From Catonia carolina (lineage: Eukaryota > Arthropoda > Insecta > Hemiptera > Achilidae): DNA of 64,000 nucleotides. The stretch lies in the NCBI GenBank assembly GCA_035578175.1, contig JAQMRL010000001.1, positions 430,107,545-430,171,544 on the forward strand, read 5' to 3'. This document shows, one piece after another, positions 11,691 through 23,012 of the stretch (position 1 is its first letter; each line of letters begins with the position of its first letter). The position numbers and the translations under genes were made by a program. The notes below the pieces were generated by a model. It had not been told where the DNA came from and ran no database searches. It saw nothing but the letters and a program-made list of their open reading frames with translations.

Positions 11691-12841
11691 TTCCACGCAC
11701 TGTATCCACTCGTGTACTTTACAGTAGGTCTAATATACTGTGACTAAAAACGGTTTTAAAATGAGGGTGTCAATTTAACTGGGGAAATCCCAAACCGATC
11801 ATACAGCGCAAGTCTCTGTGAAAGTAAAACTCACTTTACAACAATAGAAGAGAAGGTAGGGGTCACGCGCATGACCGGCCGTTATGAGTACATACCGTCA
11901 CTAGCAAATGACGTCACCGGTGCTGAAGCTACATTTAAAAAAAATTTTCCTTCTACATTAAAGACTAATATTCGCTTCATCTTTATTTTTATTTACAACT
12001 GTACAATTTTTAAAGCACAACTAGTAAATGAGATGGAATGAATGATGAATGGCGGGAAAGTGACGTGAATGTGAATCGATCCAGTGACCGATTTCGGCGT
12101 GAAATTTTTCAAGGATGTGGTGCCAATTTTTAATGATAATGATTTAACTATGATGGATGATTTTATTTTTTATGAAATAAAACAGGCATGAAAAGTTAAA
12201 TTGAAATGTTTTTTTTGTTATTTTTATGGTGGTCGGAGAAGATCCCTATTCCACCTTCGTTTCAGTCGTCTGTTAACAGGGAGATCGTTAGTTGAAACAG
12301 GCTGGACATTTGGATTTATGTGATCAATTGTCTTTGTGTGTAATGAGTTGTATGTTGCGTTTACAATGTCTCGAACCGTTGATATTTTCAGGTCACATTA
12401 AAGACTAATATTGAAATATAATAATTATTTTTGTCTATTATAATAATAACAACAGCGAGAATAATACTGATAATAAAGAATTGTAATGAAATGTAAGTAA
12501 ACAGTTGTCTTTAGGTATTCACATTATGTTATACATTTTTTTAGACAAGTCTGTAATGGTAACGTAAATAATTACATAATATTCGGTAGCCTACTTGTAG
12601 GAAATAAAACGGTTGTGAATATTTAACAGTTAGGCTTACTGTTATTACAAATATTTATAGTTTGTATTCTGGAGAAATGAAAAAACGTATTTTACCGTAA
12701 AAACTTTATTGGACGAGTTTACTCAACTTTTTTGCATTTCTTTCCCGAATCACGTTCTCACTACCGTATGAATTTCTTTTCAAAGATTGTTGCTTATTGA
12801 TGTACTTAATTCTTGTTAAAGTACTAGTTCTCGCATAACAC

Positions 12842-13016
12842 TTTTTTTTCTTTTTTTGTTTAACGTCCGACTGTTCTGCAATTACTGCTAATGCAGACGG
12901 TGAAGGATGAAATGATTTTTTTGTAACGTATGAAAATATGCCGTGCCTGAATGGGATTCGAACCCAAGACCGCATGATGAGAGGCGAGCACGTTACCAAC
13001 TGCGCCAATACGGCCG
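12842..13016 (-). mobile_element. tRNA-derived SINE (family S1)
   Basis: The minus strand begins CGGCCGTATTGGCGCAGTTG, with an A box (TGGCGCAGTTGG) and a canonical B box (GGTTCGAATCC), and ends CAGTCGGACGTTAAAC plus an A-rich tail. It is flanked by the 9-bp duplication GCATAACAC (12833-12841 and 13017-13025). Related copies lie at 35,201 and 40,170. This is a SINE, not a functional tRNA gene: the body continues about 100 bp beyond the tRNA-like head. Confidence 0.88.
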
Positions 13017-13029
13017 GCATAACACGTTA

Positions 13030-14029
13030 TTGCGAATTCATCAACATCACATGTTAATTTTAGTCTCCCAACTAAGGTCTTCATTATATTACTACATTCA
13101 TTTACGCCACTCTCTCCACGAAATTTGACGATTCCTCTTCCATTTGGATTACAATTTTTAACCACTCATCTATAGGATTCATGTAAATTACATGAGAACT
13201 CACTAGAGTCTGTCTACGCTAAGAGAACTCCGACGTAGGCAACCAGCATTACAAGTGAGCATGCGTATTAATTAAAAATACGCACAACATGATCAAAAAC
13301 AAAATTCCATTCAACACTAATTCGCTCTAAGCTTAATATAATATAAACACGTTCAATTAATTTGTTAGAAAATGTTTCATAAATCGAATAATAATTTACC
13401 ATTAATAACCAAAACTTTTACTATTGTTACTCTTACATTGTTATTTTTCGTTACATTATTTACTAGTATTACATTATTATTTATGATTTGTAGGTTTTTA
13501 TTATAGACTCAGTTTTATTTTTGGTCACAAGTAATATAAGATTAATACGCTTGAATTATAACAAGAGAATAAACAATGCCAGTGATTCGTTGTTTATAAT
13601 TTCAGATTGTCTATTTCATATCATTAAAATTAATGTCTGTGACTAGTTTAATACAACTGTTTGCACTTTCCCGTGTTTAACTCATTTTTAATTTCATCAG
13701 TTATCTTTTGGTATTGTATCGGTTCGTTTCGATTTTCTTCGTAGAATGAAGTTGAAAAGTTTTGTAAACTGTGTTTTGTTAACATGCGTGATATTGAATG
13801 TGTTGAGTTTTTGAAACATAAAAGCGGTTAACATTAAAAAGTAGAAACAAATTGTTTTGTTAAATGTAATGGTTAAAATAATTAATTTTAAGAAGTTGCT
13901 TTATGAAACTACAATAATTACAAGCAATCTGAACGATATAATTGAAAACGCTTAAAGGATAATGTTTATTTTAGCTGGCTGTAGATATTTTTATGATGTC
14001 AGGCGGAGAGGTAGATACGCGCTAACTAG
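13030..14029. other. AT-rich spacer
   Basis: I see no gene or repeat boundary. Confidence 0.4.
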
Positions 14030-15396
14030 TACCGGGTGATTTTTTAGTCCTGTTACCCTATTGTAAGTGTGTGGTAATTTATTTCTAATAAAGGGAAATT
14101 TTGTTTTGTCGCACGAAGTTGGTAGCCCTACTCAATCGGTATACACACGGCAGTGCGAGTTGATTAACCTTGAGCTGTGTAACATTTTGTGTGGATTCCG
14201 GTCGTCTTATGAACAGAATGTCTTTTACCATAGAACAACGGGTTTTCATTATTGAACAATATTTTGCTACGTAATCGTACACGAGTGTAAATGATGCATT
14301 TAAAATTAAATTTGTTGGTGTACCTCCGCCAGAAAAAAATGTCAATTTCTAGGCTAGCAAACCGATTTCGAGAGACAGGTAGTGTTTACGACAGAAAACG
14401 TAGCGGTCGACCAACTGTCTTGACAGATGACGTTATAGAGAATGTGAAAACAAGATTACTCAATTCTCCACGGAAAAGTTTACGAAAACTTTCCTCGCAA
14501 GTTGGTTTATCATATTCGAGTGTTCAGAAAGCTGCTAAAAAATTGCATATGTATCCGTATCGCGTACGATTAGTCCAAGAGCTTCAACCTCCAGATTTAA
14601 ACAAGCGATTGCAATATTGCTGTTGGTTTAGGTCATTCGTAAATGATAACGGAATCGAATCTTTGAACACAGTGTTCTTTAGTGATGAAGCTTGGATCCA
14701 TCTAGACGGTTATGTGAACACTCAAAACACTCGAATTTGGGCGGCTGAAAATCCTCACGCCGTTCACGATAAATCTTTACATCCTGCAAAAATTGGTGTG
14801 TGGTGTGCGATATCTCGTTAGCGTATAGTCGGACCCATTTTCTTCGAACAGACTGTAAATGGTGAAGTGTACAGGAATATTGTGCACCAATTTGTGGCTC
14901 TACTGGAACCTCAAGAACGGTATTGCTGGTTTCAGCAAGACGGCGCTACCTGTCACACGTCTTGAGAAACCATGGATTTTCTGCAAGAGTTCTTTGGTGG
15001 TCGAATAATAAGCAAGGGTTTATGGCCTCCAAGGTCGCCAGACCTCACATCCCCTGATTACTTTTTGTGGGGCTACATAAAGTCCGAGGTCTTCAAAAAC
15101 AATCCTCACAATATTGATGAACTTAAAGCCAATATTACAGACTTAATCACAAATGTTTCCAGTGCAACTCTCAAAAAGGTTTCTGCTAATATGGTGAAAA
15201 GAGTCAAAGCGTGTATAACCTCAATGGGTGGACATTTTGAGCATATTCTTTAAAAATATTTAGTAACTAAGAAATGTGAGTAATAAAATATTAAATTTCT
15301 TTTGTATATAACAACTATACATTTTTATTACAACTAAATTTCCGTTTTATAAATTACATTAAAAATTGGGTAACAGGACTAAAAAATCAGCCTGTA
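14030..15396 (+). mobile_element. Tc1/mariner-superfamily element (D,D38D spacing)
   Basis: 29-bp inverted ends: the left reads TACCGGGTGATTTTTTAGTC and the inverted right end TACAGGCTGATTTTTTAGTC, both running on to CTGTTACCC. TA is duplicated on each side. At 1,367 bp it is close to full length for the family and holds one transposase frame in which I can see four lesions. It is not related to the CGAGGTGTGG mariners. Confidence 0.88.
14218..15253 (+). pseudogene. Tc1/mariner-type transposase, inactivated
   Basis: From the ATG at 14218 (MSFTIEQRVF) the frame covers a helix-turn-helix region (SISRLANRFRETGSV, then GRP) and a DDD catalytic core. The aspartates are in FSDEAW (about 14684), QQDGATCH (14939-14941) and SPDYFLWG (15056-15058), giving 38 residues between the last two. 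Lesions: TAA at 14272, a one-base insertion in the A run near 14335, TAG at 14819 and TGA at 14963. Otherwise the protein is nearly complete to FEHIL at 15253, so the insertion is fairly recent. Confidence 0.88.
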
Positions 15397-16040
15397 TAAA
15401 ACTTTCATTTACAACCTATATGCGCTTGTCTCACGCGGAGTACTCTTACAGTAGATAGACTATAGATATAAACGTACTAAATTAGAAATAACAAACATTA
15501 AAATAAAATACATAATAACTATTAGTAGGCCTAAATATTTACTAGTTCTTGTTATGTTCAATAATTCATTCGATTAAACTAAATGCACAAAGAATTCACA
15601 TAATACAGTTAGTTGCTAATTAGACGGACTGATAACATCACAAATACCGAAATAATATAAACCGCTGGCCGTGTAATTAAGCACCGGTGACGTCATTGGC
15701 TACTGCGCATCCTTTCTTGACCACTACCGTCTCTTCTAATTACCGTGCTTTACAATGTTCAAAGCGTATACGGCGTACAAGCTGGAATCCCTAGATTAGG
15801 CTACTCACGCGTTAATAACTGACTCTATCGCGTCTATTTTCAACCCAAACGCAGCAGGTAAATATTTCATTACCTGTCTACGAAAACCCTAGGACAAATA
15901 TTTAGTATTTTCTTTCTTTGAAAACCTTTGAATTAACCAAATAACATTTTTTAAATTTCGAATTAGGCATACCATTTTTAATAAGATTTTAATAAGCTCT
16001 TCAATGGGAATACAAGTTTATCGAATTATCCAAGTTCAAT

Positions 16041-17400
16041 AATAATTTTAATTGTGAAGAAGTTGTTCAGTCTACTATCTATTATACCCAGATCTCAAAC
16101 GAACCTAGGCTTCGATGTTACAATACATAACATTTTTGAATAGCTTCAGTAGTTTTATATATATGTGAAATTTAAATTAATAAAGAAACATATAAAAGAA
16201 TAAGCAAATAATTCTGTTGTTTTTCATTATGAATACACAAATTGGAAAGTAAGTATTTTACTGGTTTTCGTAATGTAATACCTAACTATATTTTTTCGAT
16301 TAAACTGTATATATATGAAAAATTATAAATAATGAATTTTTATCACAGTTTATTGCATTTCGTATTTATGTTTTAAGGTTAATTAACCCATCAGAAAATA
16401 TAGTATCATAAAATGTGGTTGGATAAAATAATAATAGTTTTTTTATGTACCAGTAATGTTAATAACGCCACTATGTATGCATTGTATACTCGTATTGTAT
16501 CTTTTGCTTGTTTATTTGTTTGTTAACATTTTTTCAGTTTTTGGTTTAGCATTGTGTAATTCTCAAGTTTTCCACTGGACTGAATATGTTTGCAATTACA
16601 CATAACACACAACAAAAATATTACGTTTGATATTATTAAAAACATAATAAATAAAAATAAAAAACTAGTTATTTAATTTCCATAAATTGATACAAATTTC
16701 TTTACAGATCCGGATAGCAAAATAAAATTGCAACTCCAAGTTTAGTTTCTATAATTATACACTGAAGTTATTCAGTAAAACATACTAAATTAAATTTTGA
16801 ACTTTTCTCCAACTGAAGTTTTTAATTACTAAGTTAAAATAAGTAATTAAAAAGTTTGAACGATGTTTAACTAAATTAAGTATAATTTGCAAAATAAATG
16901 TATTAAATAAAATATATATTGTCTTGAAAATGAAGATATCAAGAATAAAGAATACAAAATAAAATTTATTGTCTCGTAAAATAAATAAATTACGTAGTAA
17001 CAAGGTAAATAATTTTGGGTAGGAAATGAAAAGGCTATTGTACAAAGTAAAAAATATCATCGCATGTTTCTCCACGCAAGAGTGTAGAGGATCCAAGCGC
17101 CGAGTGTAGTATCTCAAGTTTCTAAAATTAAATAAACTTTTGTTAATTTTTTTAAAAATTTGTCCATCCATTTTATTTTGTAGATCGTCTAGTGTAATTT
17201 GAAGGTCTTACATACATTTTAACGTTTGTAACCCACCTAATGCTAGTTTTATCATTCCAAATTTTTTTTATTAACTCTATTTTCCGACGTTCTTTTTAAA
17301 TGTGCAAAGAAAGATATTTTTTCTTCATTAAGCTTAACTTATTTTATTGAATTTAATTATAATTATTATTACTTTTTCTTACACTATATAAAAATATATA
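16041..17400. other. AT-rich DNA without recognisable gene
   Basis: The 128-codon open frame on the minus strand (16,785-17,171) has a composition expected from random AT-rich DNA (Phe, Ile, Leu, Asn, Lys) and matches nothing I recognise, so I do not call it a gene. Confidence 0.5.
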
Positions 17401-18600
17401 GACTATAGGGAATGCATAGGGTATGTATATCATTTCATGTTGTTTCTCGAAATCGAATTTTCAACGGGAATACAAGTTTTCAGATCCTTGAACCCCAAAA
17501 ACATATTTTTTACCGATAGTTGTGTGCGTGCGTATGTGTGTATGTGTGAGAACAAAATATCTCAAGAACGGAATACTGTAGGCTACGAAGTTGAATTTTG
17601 GAACTTAAGTTAGGTATCATAAGGGAACCCAATACGTTTTCATAAAAATCGATCAACCGAAAGTAGTAGGCTAGTTTGTCTGTGCAATTTCCTCAGAAAC
17701 AGCATCTACGATTTTTTTTAACAAAATTAACTCTTTTACTACATTTTTTGTAGTCTACAAGATTAAGTAAGCGTTATGTCTGATGAAATATTTTGGAGTT
17801 GGGCTCTAGAAGTAAAAAATGTTTTTTTTTTAAGATTGTGGCCTTAATATGTACTTAAGGGCAAAAACGGAAGTACTAATCAAAGTTGTAGAAAATTACA
17901 AAAACTAAATTTTTTCAAATATTTTTCTACACTGCCAAGTTTAGTGTGAATTAGGTAGCGATTTTCTGAGTTTTGCTCAAAAAAGGTCGCTAAAAAATAA
18001 GATTTTTTTAAAGATTGCAGCCTTAGTATGCATTTTACTTTAAAAGTACACGCTTAGGCCTGTATTATCGAAGTTATAGAAAATTAAAAACCATACAACT
18101 TTTATTTCAAATTTTTTTTTCAACAGAGGCTAATTTAGTGACAATTAGTGATTTTTCCTATTTTCAAGTCATACAGAGGCTGATTTTTTTTAGCGTCATT
18201 CACTCCTGATTAAATTTAGTTGTTTTTCATATTGCATTGTTTATTCGTGATTAAAAATAGGTTCCGGAGATGAAGGTTCCTGGTTCAAGTCCTAGTAAAG
18301 GTAGTTAGATAATTTTATACGGATTTTAATACTAGACAGTGGTTACCGGTGTACTTTGATGGTTGGGGTTCAATTAACCATAGGAATGGTCGGCCTGGGT
18401 CTGTACAAGACTACACCTCATTTATACGTCATACACATCATCCTCATCTCATTGAGTCATGGGGTTGCTTATTATTCTGAATTGAACAGATTGCAACGTA
18501 CGCACATTAGGAATGAAAAAAAAAATAGGTTACATTGGTCATTATTTACATTGGCAAGAGAAATTCATGTGAGTGTTTAACAGCAGATTTATTGTTGTTC
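17400..18600 (+). repeat. (TG)n-bearing repeat, split by a SINE
   Basis: Carries the AAATCGAATTTTCA block, a short TG/CG run at about 17,520-17,548, the ATCTCAAGAACGGAA block, both tandem modules and the GGCAAGAGAAA right end at about 18,553. A SINE occupies 18,264-18,520 near the right end. Confidence 0.65.
18264..18520 (+). mobile_element. tRNA-derived SINE (family S2), 5'-truncated
   Basis: Same family as 22,172-22,494, but it starts just upstream of the B box (GGTTCAAGTCC), so the A box is missing. It ends in a poly-A run. The 11-bp duplication AAAAATAGGTT flanks it exactly (18253-18263 and 18521-18531), which proves insertion into the (TG)n element. Confidence 0.88.
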
Positions 18601-18698
18601 TTTATATCGATCAAATACTTTGATGAATTAAGGTAGCATTTATGGTGTCGCCGACCAGGGCCGACGACACGTGGCGAAACTTTGTCTGTAAAATTAGT

Positions 18699-18714
18699 GG
18701 CCCTGAAAAGGGCC
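18699..18714 (-). terminator. Histone-mRNA-type 3' stem-loop
   Basis: The minus strand reads CAACGGCCCTTTTCAGGGCC-ACT. The six-bp stem, the TTTC loop and the flanking A/C bases match the consensus recognised by stem-loop binding protein in metazoan replication-dependent histone mRNAs. No histone coding sequence lies upstream. Confidence 0.75.
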
Positions 18715-19083
18715 GTTGTTGGCGGTCGGAAGCGGCGAGATGGAAGTGGAGCCCGAAGAGTGACGGCTCGGCTACCGGGATCAGGCCTAGCCTTCCCTCA
18801 GCGGCAGTTGGGTCCCCACTGCAGCGTGGCAGTGGTGGCCCCCAGAGCCCCACAGTGTCGGGTCGGTGTAGGCCGTCTGCCGGTAGCGCGGGCTAGGCGG
18901 CTCTCTCCGAGCCGGCGAAGGCTGACCGGTGCGGGAATATAGCGTCCGCCACCGGTAGCGTAGACCAGGGGTGGTGCGTCTGGTCTCGGCTGGGCTCGTC
19001 CTCTTCAGTCGGGAGCTCTTCTTTCTTCTTCTTGTCCGGTTAAGAGTTCAGTGTAGAGTCAGTCTCGCGGACGAGGGCCCCAT

Positions 19084-19092
19084 CTTAAATAC
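19084..19092 (-). promoter_or_regulatory. TATA-like box of solo LTR A
   Basis: GTATTTAAG on the minus strand, 438 bp from the LTR 3' end. The TATA box of LTR B sits 436 bp from its end, which supports the assignment. Confidence 0.55.
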
Positions 19093-19624
19093 CTCTCCCT
19101 CGAGTCAACAGGATGGTGGAGAGAGGCTGTAGGCTCTGCGCGTCTGTAGCTCTCCGCGCGGCAGGCAGGTAGTGAGACTGTGTGTAGACGCTAATATTGG
19201 AAGGGCAGGCGGCGACAATGGATAAAATAGTAATATAAAAATGTCGAGCAAAGAAAATAAAGTTGACATGAAAATACCTGAAACTATTTTAACTACGAAC
19301 ACTTATGTTTGATACTATACAAGACTACACCTCATACGTCATACAAATCTCTCCTATTACCTATACTATCAGGGATTCCTATTAGGGATTTCTACTATTT
19401 ACCTTGAGTGTTGCTGTGGTTCTGTTGAACTGCTACTCCAGTCCGACGCGGTATCTTCGTGTGAACTGAATTATGTTTATCCATCACCAAAATTCCTCTG
19501 TAACAATAAATTTTCATCATTAGAAACACTGTGCTATCAAAAGAAATAATAAGCGAAAAAAGTTTATCTAAGGTATTTTTTTGGTTTTCCATCCGAGTCG
19601 TTTGCATATTAATACAAATACAAA

Positions 19625-19742
19625 CGATGAAGGGTGATAGATATAAACAAGTGAAAAGATATTGCCAGATCTGACCGGGGATCTAACCCGGTATCCCTAA
19701 CATAGAAGCCAGTTGCGCTGACTGTCACACCGCCGGCCGACC
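19625..19742 (-). mobile_element. tRNA-derived SINE head (family S3)
   Basis: The minus strand reads GGCCGGCGGTGTGACAGTCA, then a B-box-like CGGGTTAGATCCCCGG, then a TCACTTGTTTATAT body resembling that of the SINE at 53.6 kb. The 3' limit is unclear. Confidence 0.55.
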
Positions 19743-20384
19743 GAGTATCTAGTAGTGATGGTAAATAAAGCTATTTTTTGATAACGTGTTATTGAAAATA
19801 ACAGCCTGCTTGATAACAGGATTCTATAACCTGTTATTGAAATAACACTGTTGTCGTCAAGCGTACAATACACCACGGTAAACAGAAGAGATCTCAACTA
19901 TTTACCGAGCAATACACTATAGTAATACGTAATAGCACAACACAAGCGGAAAAGAAGTGAACTAAATTATTCACTGATAGGTAGATTTTTTGTACAAAGA
20001 TTATAAAATGGCTCCTTTCTTGGTACAAAAAATGGCAGTCAATACAAACCGTCCGGTGGCGACACCATGACTCGCTGGATGGTTTGATTATGAGTACTAA
20101 CTTGCTTTAATTCTGTCGTCGCAGGATGCATTATGTATGCATGGCCGCTGACTTCTCTGCTCGGTGTAGGCCTACAGTGTATGTAACTATAGTGCCTCGC
20201 TGTGTTTTCATGAAAGATTCAGTGCGATTGGCCACACTTGTGTTCACGGAAAATTGCGTTTGGTTTGCTGAAGTTGTATTTTTTGTTACAGGAAATAGTA
20301 CTATTCGTCTAAACTTTGTGTCCGTGAGAGATTCAGTGAGATTTGACACCCTTTAGTTTGTATTAATAACAGTATTATAACGTA
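19743..20384. other. Unassigned DNA, possible hAT-like end
   Basis: TAGTGATGGTAAATAAAG at about 19,750 resembles hAT-type ends, and the next 100 bp holds imperfect inverted GATAACAGG/CCTGTTATT blocks. I find no partner end and no 8-bp duplication. No gene is recognised. Confidence 0.3.
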
Positions 20385-21345
20385 GTTAAAATAATAATAA
20401 TAACAGGATAATAATTTATTTATTTCTCCATTGCATTACAATAAACCAGTACACACAAAAACAAGGCTTAGATATCAAATACGAACAAAATTCATTATAA
20501 AAGCATTACATAAATAATACAAGTTAAGAATAAAGATAAATTAGACATAAAATAAGATAAGCCCTATTTCTAAGAAATAATCAAAAACTGAAGAAATATA
20601 CACACCCACAGAAGAGAGGTAAAACCTATCTTATACGTGGGCGGAAGCAAGCAGCTATAAAAACTCTTAAAAAGAAAGAATTTATAATAATTAAAATACT
20701 ACAAGCGTTAAAAAACCAATTATATTTACGACATGATTGCAAACATATTTTCCACAACATGGGAGCAAGTGAAAGCAACCAACTTCTCAACAACAGCCTG
20801 AACCGCTTAGGCAAAACATTGCCAGGCCTAAGAGCACAGGTTAGCGTTATAAAATTTAAAACTAAGAAACACAAAACCCTTTCTGGAATAAGGCACAATT
20901 CGGCTTTGGCCATCGCAATTGATTATTTTGATGACCACCTCGTGGCTCGTGATAATTCATCGGTAGCGACTAAACGGCCCTCATTCCCACTTTTGCGATA
21001 CAATACTTCAAGAACTTTGTAGAAATATAGGTATCTTACCGGCAACATCTTATTTCTTATAAAAAGCGGGCGTGAGTTACTGAAACGTCCCACTTTACTC
21101 AGTATTCTCACAAAACTCTTCTGTAGTACGGCTACAGGCATCAGATTCGTCTTATAAGTGCTGCCCCACAATGTAATACCATACTCCAATTTAGGCTGAA
21201 CAAGTGCAAAATAGATTTGCCTTAACAATGTTGACGGACACACAGAACGAAGTTGATAAAATAGTCTCAACGATAAACGTAAGGAAACTTTAATATTAAA
21301 TATATGTTTTCTCCATGATAAATTTTCATCCATTAATAACGCAAG
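20385..21345 (-). pseudogene. Jockey-like LINE, RT C-terminal part and 3' end
   Basis: The minus strand encodes MDENLSWRKHI at 21,333, then LVQPKLEYGITLWGSTYK and VLQKSFVRILSK. This is the post-catalytic part of a non-LTR reverse transcriptase (the 'connection' region after YADD). The frame runs to about 20,923. A second frame below it continues the similarity, so there is a frameshift. The 3' end is a TTATTA-type tail (about 20,385-20,410). It is heavily 5'-truncated. Confidence 0.7.
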
Positions 21346-21374
21346 AACAACTCAACACAAGAACAACTTTTTGC

Positions 21375-22003
21375 TGGGCAAGACAGAATCGAACAAGTGG
21401 AAGCCTATAACTATCTGGGAACCCGAGTCAATTGCAGTGCAAGCCACCTGCCAGAAATAAAGATCAGAATTGGAAAAGCCAGGGTAGCATTCCTAAAAAT
21501 GAGACCTCTTCTATCGGCCCGCGACCTGAGCCTCGAAACCAGGACCCGCCTCTTGAAGTGCTACGTCTTTTCCATCCTCTTGTATGGGGTAGAGGCGTGG
21601 ACACTCAGCAAAGAATGTGAGATCCGACTACAAGGGTTTGAAATGTGGACCTACCTGAGAATACTTCGAATACTGTGAACGGACAGGGTCACGAATATGG
21701 AGGTCGTCAGAAGAATGGGGAAAGAGCTGGAAATCCTGCAGAGCATAAAGATAAGAAAACTGACATACCTTGGACACATCATGAGGGGGCCTAAATACGA
21801 GATTCTGCATCTCATAATTCAAGGGAAACTCGTTGGTAAACGCTCGGTGGGACGCAGACGAATATCCTGGTTAAGAAACCTGAGAAAAGCGTTTAACTGC
21901 TCGTCGCATGACCTTTTCAGAGCAGCAGTAGACAAGGTACGACTGACCATGATGATAGCCAACCTTCGTAATGGAGAAGGCATCTGAAGAAGAAGAAGAA
22001 GAT
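21375..22003 (+). pseudogene. RTE-like LINE 3' end, one nonsense mutation
   Basis: Encodes the C-terminal 200 residues of the same kind of reverse transcriptase as the LINE at 44.8 kb: EAYNYLGTRVN, LLYGVEAWTL, YLGHIMRG, GKRSVGRRRISWLRNLR. One in-frame TGA at 21,676-21,678 replaces the tryptophan present in the other copy, after which the same frame continues to 21,987. A (GAA)n tail follows directly, as in the other copy. 5'-truncated. Confidence 0.8.
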
Positions 22004-23012
22004 GTTTTTCAATAGTTTAGGCCTAGATCTACCAGAAAAACATTAAATTAGGTCAAAAAAAATAATTTTTTTAATGAAATAATTAAGTTTTTATCAAGTT
22101 TACAAAGAAAAATTATCATGTTACCAAGAAATAATATTTTTCACAATTTTATACTGCTTGTTTTAGTGCAACCCACCGGGTTGGTCTAGAGGTAAAGTCG
22201 TCGCCAAAATCAGCTGTTTAACAGCTGATTTTCGGAGACGAAGGTTCAAATCCTAGTAAAGGTAGTTACTTTTATACGGATTTGAATACTAGACAGTGGT
22301 TACCGGTGTACTTTGATGGTTAGGGTTCAATTAACCATACTCTCTCAGGAATGGTCGGCCTGGGTCGGTACAAGACTACACCTCATTTACACGTCATACA
22401 CATCATCCTCATCTCATTGGGTCATGGGGTTGCTTATTGTTCTAAATTGAACAGATTGCAACGTACACAAATTAGGAATAATAAAAAAAAAAGGTTTCAG
22501 TGCAAAGAGAATTAGGTTTTAAAATATATGCATTACTGTTTTTTGCATTCTCAGCTGTTGATTCAGCTTTCTAAACAACTGTTGATGGGAAATTTACTTG
22601 TTTTTGTACATTTTGTTTTTGATTTGTGCCTTCTTATTCTTACGTTTTCCCGTAAATTTATATTTTTAACACTAGGTACATTTTTTGAGAAACCAATAAA
22701 CCTACCAGGCTGAAATTTGTACCATTTAATTATCTCGTATTTATCGACATTTTTATGAATTCCTCAGACGCTCCAAAAATTAGCAATACGCAAAAAACGT
22801 AGAAACAATTTGTAAATATTTTATGTTATTCGTAATATTTTTAAAAAATGTTGTGGTCCAAAGGTTAAATTGAAAAAAATGTCTGTAGCTCGAGAAGAAA
22901 CCCGACATCTACGGAGTGTAAAGTTTAATTTCCCTATCTTTTACCAATCCTATCAAAATTTACCTAAAAATAAAAAATTTAACATTGGCGGAATACTAAG
23001 TACAGTCTCCCC
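22004..23012 (+). mobile_element. TTAA-flanked DNA element, copy 1, split by a SINE
   Basis: Homologous to 35,003-35,956 and, inverted, to 56,950-57,641. The right end reads CAGTCTCCCC-TTAA (TTAA at 23,013-23,016). The left end is missing where the LINE tail abuts. GGGGAGACTG-type ends next to TTAA suggest a TTAA-targeting (piggyBac-type) non-autonomous element. There is no coding sequence. Confidence 0.65.
22172..22494 (+). mobile_element. tRNA-derived SINE (family S2), full length
   Basis: A box TGGTCTAGAGG (22182-22192), B box GGTTCAAATCC (22243-22253), a 250-bp body and a poly-A tail. It is flanked by TTTTAGTGCAA (22161-22171) and TTTCAGTGCAA (22495-22505). The homologous site at about 35,415 is empty, reading straight from GTTTTAGTGCAA into AGAGAATT. 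The anticodon-loop region holds a palindrome centred on CAGCTGTT/AACAGCTG. Confidence 0.9.

Larger units (their letters stand above)
10303..16040 (-). mobile_element. Degraded Tigger/pogo-like element with nested insertions
   Basis: The left end reads TA-CAGTACAACTTGGCTTATT, the form typical of Tigger (pogo superfamily) ends. An inverted, diverged match (GAATTATCCAAGTT) lies at about 16,022-16,036. A pogo-type DNA-binding remnant sits at 11,060-11,256 on the minus strand. The LINE end (11.35 kb), tRNA-SINE (12.84 kb) and mariner-like element (14.03 kb) would then be insertions. The left end is fairly convincing, the right end less so. Confidence 0.45.
18646..19217 (-). mobile_element. Solo LTR A with histone-type 3' stem-loop
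   Basis: A 572-bp GC-rich block with perfect 8-bp inverted ends (TGTCGCCG / CGGCGACA), flanked by a 4-bp duplication ATGG (18642-18645 and 19218-19221). TG...CA ends plus a 4-bp duplication are the mark of an LTR, and no internal retroelement sequence adjoins it, so it is a solo LTR. Transcription would run on the minus strand: a TATA-like box is at 19084-19092. A perfect histone-type stem-loop at 18699-18714 lies 53 bp from the LTR end. I see no AATAAA. Open frames inside do not resemble known proteins. Confidence 0.8.

Noticed and set aside
16785..17171. 128-codon open frame, minus strand
   Set aside because: AT-rich composition, no motif, no supporting context; expected by chance in such DNA.
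19750..19900. hAT-like end
   Set aside because: No partner end and no 8-bp duplication found.
20050..20072. GGTGGCGACACCATGA resembling an end of the solo LTR family
   Set aside because: No matching second end, TATA or stem-loop; probably chance or a tiny relic.
22182..22253. Possible tRNA gene (A and B boxes)
   Set aside because: The body continues 240 bp to a poly-A tail with flanking duplications: a SINE, not a tRNA gene. Same reasoning for 12.9, 19.7, 35.3, 40.2, 53.7 and 63.4 kb.
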